NCBI RefSeq assembly: GCF_029407905.1
Contig: NC_073637.1
Coordinates: 46,996,501 to 47,060,500, forward strand
Direction: 5' to 3'
DNA from: Bubalus kerabau
Taxonomy: Eukaryota; Chordata; Mammalia; Artiodactyla; Bovidae
Length of the DNA stretch: 64,000 bases
Every line of letters begins with the position of its first letter. The first letter of the stretch is position 1. The notes under the pieces were generated by a model. That model did not search any database, was not told where the DNA came from, and saw nothing but the letters and a program-made list of their open reading frames with translations. Shown piece after piece: positions 12,762 through 23,300 of this stretch. The position numbers were made by a program, and so were the translations under genes.

Positions 12762-13275
12762 TTGTCTTTTATTAATGTATTTTAATTGAAGGCTAATTGC
12801 CTTACAATATTGTGGTGTTTTTTGCCATACATTGACATGAATCAGCCATGGGTATACATGTGTCCCCCCCATCTCAAACTGCCCTCCCACCTCCCTCCCC
12901 ATCCCATCCCTCTGGGTCGTTCCAGCACAGTAGCTTTGACTGCCCTGTTTCATGTATTGAACTTGAACGGGTCATCTACTTCACACATGGTAATATACAT
13001 GCTTCAATACTATTCTCTCAAATCATCCCACCCCTGGCGTCTCCCACAAAGTCCAAAAGTCTGTTCATATCTGTGTCCCTTTAGCTGTCTTACACATAAG
13101 GTCATTGTTACCATCTTTCTAAATTCCATATATCTGTGTTAATATACTGTATTGGTGCTTTTCTTTCTGACTTACTTCACTCTGTATAATAGGCTCCAGA
13201 AATTTGTGGTACATATACACAATGGAATGTTACTCAGTTCTTTGAGTCAGTTCTAATGAGGTGGATGAAATTGAA
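12762..13275 (-). mobile_element. L1 3' end with inverted 5' piece
   Basis: 12762-13199 is an L1 3' end in reverse (GAAGGCTAATTGCCTTACAA; CATGGGTATACATGTG). From about 13204 to 13275 the adjoining L1 segment (GTGGTACATATACACAATGG to GAGGTGGATGAAAT) appears in sense direction. In an intact L1 this segment directly precedes the first one, so the 5' part is inverted. Confidence 0.85.
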
Positions 13276-15476
13276 GTATATTCTTGAATGAGAGTATGTA
13301 GTTTGGAGAGATGACAGGGCACACTCAATAAGACTTGTAGTTTTTCATTCTTTTTCTTGGGTGCTGAGAACCTCTGAAAAATATTGGGGAAGATTCTCAC
13401 TGCTGAACTTTCAGAGGAACTAGAACATACATTTATTGGGGTCTCCTCTGCCAAGGACCCCCAAGAATCTTGTGGATGGCCCTGCTTCAGCAGGACAAAT
13501 CTGGGTCATTTGGGGACATACTGACCCTTATTTAACCCAGACTAAGAACTTTGTGACCTCTTCCAGACTTCTGAATCTATGCTACAAACAGATCTCGCTT
13601 CTTGGATTTTGCTAATAAAATGTAAGTCCAAGCAACATCCTCTTCTTGGATCATAAAGCATTTCTTTCCAAGATCCTTTTGGCCCAAAAGTACTGGTGGG
13701 CTCTTTATTTTGTGAAATGTTGCCATTTGAATGGAACTGTATATTCTTTTGTAGAGCTTCCTGGGTTGAAATTCACACCTTCAGTTTCTTGTCCTAAAGA
13801 GAAAGACATATATTCTTTGGGAAAAATTGTACAGCCTTGCCATCCTTACCCTTTGCACCTTCTAATTATCCCCAGAACAGCTGGCTTAATGTAACAGTAA
13901 TTCACAGTCCTCAGCTGGATGGCTGCAGAGAATTCTTCTTTATTCAGAGTTCAGCAAGTGCCAGCAATGTTATTGAAGCAGTAATTGAATTTGGTGAACC
14001 CTCTGCGGTCAAGACAGCATAACACTGCCTGAAAGAACCATGCGGTGTGGTTAAGATGAATAGACTTCCAACAAAAATGAATCTTCAAACTAAGCTCAAT
14101 AGCCCACAGCCAAAAGGACATACTGTTTTGATGGTCTGACTTAAGATATTGAGCATTTTTGGAGCAAAACCTGTTCAGAAGCATGACAACGTGTATCTAC
14201 AAGGAAAACACTGGGAGGGAAATCTAATACTGTCCAGAAATCTCCAGCAAAAGCTTTATCAATAATCTCATCCAGCACAGATAGGCGTGTGACAAACATA
14301 TTTCCTAGAGTAAAGCTGTCCTCACTGCATTGTTGAATTGAATCCTCAAGTGACAAAAGAAAAGAAAAATCCTCCATTAATTTTCAATGAAGTGTGCCTT
14401 GTCACTAAACAGCAATTAAGTGATTTCAAAAGTTTCACATTCACAGAATGATCTCAACAAGCTCACGACTTTGCAATGCTGTTTCTAAAAGGGAACATTT
14501 ATAGTTTGGGAAAACAGCACAAAAATGAAAACTGTTGGAATTGTTTTGGTTGCTGAAAATATACTTGGCCTCAGTGTCTGTGGCGCTGTGGAAAGGAAAG
14601 AACTTTGGCTCTGAGCTCATGCAGACTCTGAGTTTGAATCCCAGCCCCTTCATTCACTGTGCCCTTAATAGGTCATTAACTTTCTTTGAATCTCTTGGTC
14701 TTTTCCTGAGGTCAGTAATGTCTGCCTCTGAACATGACATGCATGATTAAGGGGTGGTGCTTGACTCTACTGGAGAATTTTATTTTAGCAGCTGTCATTT
14801 GCTGGCCTACTGTGTGCCTGGCATGATCAAGTGCTTATGAACACATATTAAGTTACAACAATATGTGTTTGGTACCTAGGATGACCATTTCATCCAACTT
14901 TGCCTGGGACTGTCTTGATTTTACAACTGAAATTCTTGAGTCCCAGGGACCATATCAGTTCAGGACAACTTAGGGTGATTGGCTACTCTCTCAATATCAT
15001 GATTTCATCTTACAGGTATGGACACCAAGACACAGAGGGTGTGTCCAAATTGCCCAATATCCCAAAGCTGGGAAAGAACAGACCTGATTTGCAAACCCAA
15101 GCTTGAATAACTCCCAAACCTGTACTCTTTCTGCAGTCTTAAACTCTGCTCTGTAAATATTGCTTTCATTTCTGTATTACTAGAACGTTCTAGAGTTAAT
15201 AAATATTTGTAGATCAGATCACATTTTTTTCCCAACTACCTGAAATCATGATTTCAGGAACGCATGTGTGTGTGTTTGTAGATGATAGAGAGTTGAAGAC
15301 CTCTAAGTGAAAGATAAAGAAAATTATAGTGACAGTGATGCTGAAAACGAGAGTTTAAGAGCCTAACATCTATTTCGAAGAACATTTTATCTTTTGTCAA
15401 TGCATAGTTCATTGATTCACTCGTATATCCATCCATCCACTCATTCAATGAGTGAGGTCCTGCTGTGTGCCAGGCT
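13276..15476. other. Intergenic with MIR remnants
   Basis: About 14580-14750 is a sense MIR (GAGTTTGAATCCCAGCCCC, then TTTCTTTGAATCTC). About 15005-15110 resembles a reverse MIR. The block at 13640-14400 has no repeat I recognise and no supported gene. Confidence 0.5.
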
Positions 15477-15694
15477 GTGTTGCATGTATGCTTCATCGTG
15501 TCCAACTCTTTGCGATCCATTAGACTGTAGCTCCCCAGGCTCCTCTGTCCGTGGGATTTCCCAGGCAAGAATACTGGAGTGGGTTGCCATTTCCCTTCCA
15601 GGGGATCTTCCTGACCCAGGGATTGAACCCACGTCTCCTGTGTCTCCTGCATGGCAGGCAGATTCTTTACCTATTGAGTCATCAGGGAAAGCCC
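15477..15694 (-). mobile_element. Bov-A2/Bov-tA SINE
   Basis: Reverse copy with CATCGTGTCCAACTCTTTGCG and an inverted head ending AGGGAAAGCCC. Confidence 0.88.
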
Positions 15695-16445
15695 AGGTAC
15701 TTCTTTACAAAGAAGACTAAAATGTTGGCCTCAAGATGCTCATTGTAATGGGATTTTTAAAGAATTAGTTGTAAATGATGTGAAAGCTAGGATGATAGGG
15801 GCAAGCCTTACATGTTTGAGCCCCTGCATTTATAACATCACCTGCCTCCATATTGCTCCAGCCACCTGGATATTTTTTAATGAAGCTCCAAGCTTATTCC
15901 AGATGCTGGGTTTTTTTTGTTTGTTGGTTTGTTTTTTTATCCTAAGCTGTTATCTCATCCTGGAAGATTCTCTCTCCTAATCTTGGTGATTCAGATGTAA
16001 GATGAAATACTATATCTTCAGAAAGAAACACCTTTACTACCTCCAGCTAAATTATCCACCCAGAAACTATTAGGTCACCTTAGTTTAATAATCTTCTTAG
16101 GCTTTATCTTCTTTGACTTTTTGTTTACTGCTTTTTGCTTGCTGAGGCCTATAGTGAGTCATTTCCAGGGAGAAGAGTAACATTTATTTTATTGTTTGTT
16201 TTATTCATGACTGTATTCTCAGGACTTAAAACTATGCTAGGCACACAAATGCAGTCAATAAGTATTTTTTGAAAGAACAAAATGAATGAATTGATAAATG
16301 TTTTGGATACTGGCAGGGGCAGCCAGTGCAGGATGAATGGGCAGAGGTGTGAAAGGAAATTGTGCTTGAAAGGATATGTGAATTCAGACTTGCTATTTTA
16401 TTTTCCTGTTGTTGCTGTTCTCATCATATTACAGGCAGTATAAGT
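15695..16445. other. Intergenic, nothing assigned
   Basis: No supported gene or named repeat; a T/GTTT-rich stretch lies near 15910-15940. Confidence 0.5.
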
Positions 16446-16652
16446 TGGATTTCCCTGGTGGCTCAGCTGTGAAGAATCTACCTGCCAATGAAAGAAATAC
16501 AGGAAATTCGGTTCAATCTCTGGGTCAGGAAGATCCCCTGGAAAAGGAAATGGCAACCCACTCCAGTATTCTTGCCTGGGAAATCCCATGGACAGAGGAG
16601 CCTGGTGGGCTACAGTTCATGGGGTGGCAAAAGACTTAGACATGACTTAGCA
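16446..16652 (+). mobile_element. Bov-A2 SINE
   Basis: Starts GGATTTCCCTGGTGGCTCAG and ends near ATGACTTAGCAACT. Confidence 0.88.
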
Positions 16653-17269
16653 ACTAAATTACAACAACAAAAATGTCCTAAGTTTAAAAAAAGGTTCAAA
16701 AAGAAATCACAAAAAAGGGGAAAGTATGACTCCAGTTTGACATAATTGCTAATGTTTTGTTGCCCATTTTCTCAGAGTTTTTTCAATTCATGGAAACTTA
16801 AAAACAAATCACTCTTTTCAAAATTTTATATGTTTTATGGGGGTAAGTATTTTCTGACATTTTCATTTTAAATATTGCTTTGTTCTTCATCATAATGGAT
16901 GTCCTGGGATTTATCTAATCAAACATGTACTTTTGGACCTCAGAGTCTTCCTATTTTGCTCTTATGAACAACATTGGATTGAATAGTTTTGCAGATAATC
17001 TTTGCAGGGATCTACAAGATAGCAGAAGGACATTGATTTGAGTTCTAGGTCCACCAGTTCCTTTTAAACATTTATTTAAAAAATTTTTAGATGTTCCCTC
17101 AATTGTAATATGAGGAAGAGTGTCTACATTGTAGGATTATTATGCAAATTAAACAATATAATGATGGTGAAGTGCTCAGTACAAAGTAAGTATGAAATCA
17201 AAGTAGCACCCCTTGATAATTTCCTTTGAATAAACTCCTAGATATAAAACTGGTTTTCCAATCTATCTT
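16653..17269. other. Intergenic with MIR-like remnant
   Basis: About 17040-17200 resembles a sense MIR (GTAGGATTATTATGCAAATTAAA, then GTGCTCAGTACAAAGTAAG). Nothing else assigned. Confidence 0.4.
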
Positions 17270-17274
17270 TAAAA

Positions 17275-17597
17275 AAAATTATTATTATTATTTTTTTTTT
17301 TTTTATTTATGGTTGTGCCAGGTCTTTGTTGCTGCACATGGGCTTTCTCTAGTTGCAGAGAGCAAGGGCTTCTCGTCATTGCAGTACACAGCTTCTCATT
17401 GTGGTGGTTCCTCTTGTTGCACAGCACAGGCTCTAGACGTGCGGGCTTCAGTAGTTGCAGCATGCAGGCTCAGCAGTTGTAGGGCATGGGCTTAGTTGTT
17501 CCGTGGCATGTGGAATCTTCCCGGACCAGGGATCAAACCTGTGTCCCCTACATTGGCAAGCAGATTCTTATCCAGTGTATCACCAGGGAAGTCCTTT
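17275..17597 (-). mobile_element. CHR-type tRNA SINE, long form
   Basis: Reverse copy with a T-rich start, the characteristic internal region (GTTGTGCCAGGTCTTTGTTGC-like) and inverted tRNA-like head ending CACCAGGGAAGTCC. Confidence 0.85.
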
Positions 17598-17884
17598 CTA
17601 GTCTATTTTAAAAGGCAAATAGAAGCTAGCTAAAGTTATGGGTGGGAAGAAGGCTTGCAGCTCGGGGAAGTGAAGTTAGGAATTAAGGAAACATTTTCTA
17701 AAAAAATTATGAAAGAACCAGAGAACCAGTGCATCGACCAGAAACTTTAAAACACAGAGTTATATTAACTCTAGCCCTCACGCTGCCCAGATGACAGCCC
17801 TGCTCATGACTGTGCTCTGCATCACCACTGGACACTGAGTAAAGGCAGGCTGATCAAGGTAATCCTGGCATCAGGAGCCCCAGT

Positions 17885-18475
17885 GCTCATAGCAGCATTA
17901 GTGTATTAGCCAAGATACAGGAGCAACCTAAGTGCCCATCCCCAGATGAATGGACATACATATGTATATATACACATACACACACACACAATATATGTAT
18001 ATATACACATACACACACAAAATAGAATATTACTCAGCCCTAAAAAGGAATGAAATTCTGCCATTTGTAACAATGTGGATGGACCTAGCGGGTATTATGC
18101 TAAGTGAAATAGACAGAGAAAGATGAGAAAGACACATACTATATGTTATCACATATATGGAAGCTGAAAAACAAAATGAATGAATATAATATAACACAAC
18201 AGAAAGATTCACAGATACAGAGAGCAAACTAGTGGTCACCAAAGGGGAGAGGGAAGGCAGGAAGGACAAGATAGGGGCAGGGGATTAGGAGGCCCAAACT
18301 ATTATGTATAAAATAAACAAGATAAAAGGATACATTGTATAGCACAGGGATATAGCCAATATTTCATAACAACTGTAAATGGAGTATAAACTATAAAAAT
18401 ATAGAATCACTATTTGTACACCTAAAACAAACATAATGTTGTAAATCAGCTATACTTCAATTTAAAAAAGAAGAT
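17885..18475 (+). mobile_element. L1 3' end with internal TA/CA microsatellite
   Basis: Late ORF2 and 3' UTR sequence (GCATTAGTGTATTAGCCAAGA; AATATTACTCAGCCCTAAAAAGG), ending in an A-rich tail. 17950-18015 is an expanded TATATACACA microsatellite inside it. Confidence 0.85.
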
Positions 18476-18869
18476 ACTCTTGGCAACTTAAGTTGGCTAA
18501 TTGAGAGAATGGGGGGGGTAACTTTAACTAGATAAGGAAGACAGTAGGTGAGTTTTGTTTGGTCCAACCACAAGTTCAATTTTTAATATATGGAGGTATC
18601 TCAAAGGCTGTCCGGAAAAAAATATCAGGGTTCTAGATATTGGATTGAGTAAAAAGAGTGGAGAATATCTGAGGCCTTGGCAATAGAGATCACCAAATTA
18701 ACAACGGTCTTTTGTTTTCCTTCTGATCAGAAATTTTAAGTTCATCTAAAAGTATCCACTTTGCTTTCAATAGATGCTGTCACTTGTTATCTGATTTAAT
18801 TAGTAAATTTTAATTTAATTTATACTCTCAATAAACAACTCAGAAGCACAAAACTAATAGGAGAGTCAC
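18476..18869. other. Intergenic just beyond NOV
   Basis: AT-rich, nothing assigned. Confidence 0.5.
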
Positions 18870-20132
18870 ATTTTGATAAGATAATGTTTATTTAGTAATA
18901 TCCAACAAGTAGCGAAAGTAAAAAAGAATATTTTTTAAAATGTATAATTTATATTTATATAAATACTTTTAAGGAGAAAAGCTGAACACATAGGGTGACA
19001 ATAGAAGAATGTATACATTTAAGTTTGCAGTCTATCTTATAGCCTGACAAGTTAGATAAACGTATGTAGATGCATATATCTTGTTCATGAGTTTGCCTAA
19101 CTAAGACCCAAGGATAAGTTTGGGGCATCTGTACAATAATTCTGAACCCCCATGGAGTTTGCGGTATCTCGCCACTGCAGTCATGTTGATTTTGTTTTTC
19201 TTTTTCAAAATTCCACTACCAGCATATTTGAAAGTTACCAAAAGTTGTAATCAGGTGCTTTGGGCCTCAGTTTATTCATTAGTAAGGTAAGAGGAACCCT
19301 GCTGATGTGTTCTGCTTCTTCTGAATTAAAAAACTAGTGATCCCCAGGAACCTCCAGACACATACAAATGTCCGAGGGCTGATAGAGGCTGGTCATCTCT
19401 GTATAAGGGGTAATTTTCTATTAAGCTTCTTTCTTTTGGAAAGGAGTCAACTTGTCTGAAATGGAGCCAGTTTACGACACCAGTGCACTTAATTAATAAG
19501 CTTCCATTTTTGTAGATACAGCTTGTGTTCCATGTACACAGAAAACAGATTTCAAGTTGGAGAACTATATGTTTCATCAGATCTCAGAATTTGAAGTTCA
19601 GAGTTGAGTCACTGAAAAAGAGTGCTCCACAGAGAACCCTTAAGTCAATCCTCAATCTATGGTGAAATATTTATATGGCAATACTCTCCGTATGACCTTG
19701 GATTTCACCATGTCATTCATTACAGTGACCTTTTCTTGAAATTTCACAAGTGTATAACAAGATGAGCACAATATGATACTGTTTACACAGGAAGATCTGT
19801 ATCTGATTTCTGAAATTTATAGAAGTTTTCACATGTAGTAAATGTGTAGTAATGTGTGTAGTAAACATGTAAAAGAAAAAGTCATCCCTAAGTACTCTCC
19901 TGAGCTTACCTTAATTCCAGGTTTACAGTTAATCATATCCTTCATGAAAACAAAGACAGATATAACTGACCTTATATGACCACAGAAAATACATGAGACT
20001 CAGAGGAGGATAATAATTCTTCGTAATCTTTCTTATATTCATTTGATGGTGGGTGGCTGCAGTTTGCCTCTGTAGGTGGGCTTCTCAAGGGACACGTTAC
20101 GTCTTCCCTCTGCTGGTGTTTGGCTTTAGGTC
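18870..20132 (-). other. NOV: NOV 3' UTR (approximate)
   Basis: The stretch after the stop codon has no other gene. Human NOV has a 3' UTR of roughly this size, as I recall, so the segment down to the distal AATAAA is assigned to it. The lower end is an estimate. Confidence 0.6.
18887..18892 (-). terminator. NOV: Candidate poly(A) signal AATAAA of NOV
   Basis: AATAAA on the minus strand about 1.24 kb after the stop codon. A second AATAAA lies at 19271-19276 and could give a shorter 3' end. The distal one fits the expected mRNA length better. Confidence 0.5.
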
Positions 20133-20393
20133 TTAGAGGAAAGACGAGTTGCTGTGAGGACAGTTGTGGTGACAGGTGCAGGTCCCAATGACCATCACTG
20201 GCTTCTTGAGGATCTGCCCTGGGGAGCACTGGAACTCCACCTGGATGGTTTTGGTGTTGTGGGGAGTGCAGCATCGGCCATCGCTACAGATCCCACAGAA
20301 CCTGGGCTTGTAGGTGTTCAGGCTCGTGCAGTTCTCAAACTGCAGGTGGATGGCTTTGATTGACTTGATGCTACGGAGACACTTTTTTCCTCT
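20133..20393 (-). CDS. NOV: NOV coding exon 5: CTCK domain and stop
   Basis: Residues 261-346 (RGKKCLRS to SNSSFL) followed by TAA at 20133-20135. Ten cysteines of the C-terminal cystine knot are present, including CSDGRCCTP and TCTCHHNC. A sequon N281-C-T matches the conserved one in human; N342-S-S near the end is additional. The reading frame beyond the TAA continues as DLKPNTSRGKT and stops at TAA 20097-20099, aligning with the human tail ending TTRGKM, so a CAA-to-TAA change is the simplest reading. The acceptor is TTCTTAG at 20394-20395. Confidence 0.93.
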   Translation of the reverse strand, partial: RGKKCLRSIKSIKAIHLQFENCTSLNTYKPRFCGICSDGRCCTPHNTKTIQVEFQCSPGQILKKPVMVIGTCTCHHNCPHSNSSFL

Positions 20394-23300
20394 CTAAGAA
20401 AGAAAAGGAGAGATGCATGAAATGGCCATCTTTCCTCTGATAGACCCATTTAGGCATATGGAATAACTTGCTAGTTGCCTACCCAATATCTGTTGCTCTT
20501 TCTTCTTTGCTAACAGAATGTTAATTTTGTTCTAGCAGTGTGGTCCACTACAAGTATTGCTTCCCCCAGAATATCTGGGAGCTTGTGGCAAAGTTCTGGG
20601 CCATGATACATAAACCAAGAGATTCTGGGAAATTCTTTGCCCTTCAGACAGGTACAGTTCTTAACTGCTTCCTGTATTCATCTGCCTTCCTACCTAGAAT
20701 GTGGAAACCGTGCCTACTTGTCTATAACCATCTTTTGACCAAGTGACAAAAGCATGAGGGTGAAAGCATATACATGATAAAGAAAGTTTCTTTTTCAAGC
20801 CATCATAAGAAAACTAGCATTAGTTTTAGTCCGATACATTCTTTAGGTGTTACAAAGAGAAATGGAATAAATATGGCATCACTGCAAGCCCACTAATGTT
20901 TCAAATTTTTTCAGACATTAACTCACTTAACCTTATTAGCAACATTCACTCATACAAGGAGCAATTATTCATGTAAAGAGCAATTGTCCAAGTTTTATAG
21001 ATGAGTAAATGGAGTCTCAGAAGGCTGAAGTGATCAGAAGACAACTAGTGACTGAATTTGTCTGACACAAAGCTCATTTTTTCTGCTGATATTACACTGT
21101 GACCTCAAGAAAGTTTAAGACAGTGGGATTAAAGGTTATTTTCCATGAAGGCATGGTAAGTAGGGAACTTATTCAACATTCCATTAGTAATTACTGATGA
21201 AGAACCCCAATACTGATAATGCAGTAAGACACTGATTATATGTTAATTTCCCACCTAGATTTCTTCGCCTAATTTGTCACAATTCTCCACTGCTTTTCAC
21301 CTTTTTAGGCACAGTCCATAAATCGTGGAGTGATGAGACTTGGAATTCTCTAAAATCAGTAGCTCTAAAGCTTTAAGAGTGCATGAAAATGTACTAAACA
21401 CACATTGCTAAAACACACATTGTTGGGTCTTAAACCCAGGGTTTTGATTCAGTAGATCTGATGTGGATCCCCATAATTTCCAATTCTAAAAAGTTCTTAG
21501 ATGATGCTGCTGGCCTGGGGACCACACTTACAGAAGCACTGTTTCATATTTAAGAATCTTTCAGTGACAAGGAAGTAATGATTATTGGGCTAGCATTTCC
21601 CTAGATTCTGAACACATTTCTGGACTTCTAATGAAATATATACATATACTATAAATAAATATCTTAAACATAATATCTCCTAATATTAAACTGGGTGCAA
21701 TATTATATTTTTTATAAGAAAAACTATAAATTCTGGAAAAAGAAACAGTAGAAAAAGCAAAATGTTAAAGCCATGGCATGGAAAAACCTTATGGAATAAA
21801 GTACTATGTTCTTGACAGTACTTAAAGGCTCTTGCTTTTTCTTTGTTGATATTTAATACTTAGTGTATGTTTTTGCCAATATAAACCAAAAGGCACAAGG
21901 TCTGCAACATTTGTGTGTGTGTGTGAGTGAGTGAGAGAGAAAGAGAGAGAGATGAAGGGACAGAAACAGAGAGGAAGGTTTTTCTAGGTGTTCTTTCTAA
22001 ACTAGTAGAAGAAGCATAAAGTTAGAATGGATCTTAAAAAGTCAGAGAGTTAAGTAGCCATATAACAATGCAACCACTAGAGACTCTTATTTTACCAATA
22101 ACAGAAATAATAGTTAATATCAAGTAATGATATGTATATTAATACGGTAATCTATGCTTCCCAGCTGGCGCTAGTGGTAAAGAATCTGCCTGCAATGCAG
22201 GAGATGTAAGAGCCCCAGAGTTCAATCCCTGGGTAGGGAAGATTCCCTAGAGGAGGAAATGGCAACCCACTCCAGTATTCTTAGAGAATCCCATGGACAG
22301 AGGAACCCAGTGGGCTACAGTCCATGGGTCGCAAAGAGTCAGACTCAGCTGAGCATCTGAGAACCAGGGCAGCAATCTATGCCCAGCACTTTGCAAATTC
22401 ATGGAATTTAATCTTCATGACAACTCTGTGTAAGGAACTGTAGCTACTGTTAATGTCTCTGTTATGTAAGGGAAGGAACTGAGGCTTAAAGGTTAAGAAA
22501 ATCACCCAAGTCCCACAGCTAATATGAGAAGCCAGGATTTAAAGTCAGGCTGTCTGGCTCCAGAGTTGTGCTCTTAAGCATGAGATGATATTGCCTCAGT
22601 GGAGAGATATGTAAATCTTTCATTGCTAGGGGCTGTTTTATTTTGGCTTTAGGTTTGTACAAGGGTCCATCAACTAGTTTGATTTGAGTATTGCATTTAT
22701 CTGATCTCAGGTTCTGCTAATAAGGACTGTGATGTCATCAGGAACCAATCAGAGCTTCTGAACTGCATGCCTTCTGCTCAGCATTAACACACTGAGTTGA
22801 TATCATTCCAGCAAAAATGGAAAACAATGTGCTATTTTATTTGGCACATATCACCTCTTCCTGGCAAATGCACTGGTGGCACTAGGCTTTTTGAAGGACT
22901 GAAAATAATTCCCAGACACCCATTCATTTATTCATCCACAGTTGTTTATCAAGCACACAGTACGTTCCAGGTAGGATGTGGAGACGGAAGCATTTGGAAG
23001 GCAGATGTGGTTCCTACCCTGTTGCTCCTTTCAGACTAAACCTAAAGGGTGAAGACAACTGGCCTCAGAAATGACCTCTCTAAAGTCAAGCATGCTTGAT
23101 CATTGAGTAACTGTGTTTTTCCAGGATGAAATGAGATTTGCCAGACTTTTCTCAATTGGGGACAGTATTGGAGTTGTCCAACTTCTCCCTCTTTTTTTCT
23201 TTTTTTTTGGTGGCACCACGTGTCATGTAGATCTTAGTTCCCTGACCTGGGACTGAATCCGTGCCCCCTGTAATGGAAGCATGGAGTCTTAACCACTGGA

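Noticed and set aside
17950..18015. TA/CA repeat as a possible regulatory site
   Set aside because: A microsatellite grown inside an L1 3' end; nothing points to function.
22156..22362. tRNA-like A and B boxes in many places
   Set aside because: They are the heads of tRNA-derived SINEs, not tRNA genes; cloverleaf structure is not kept.
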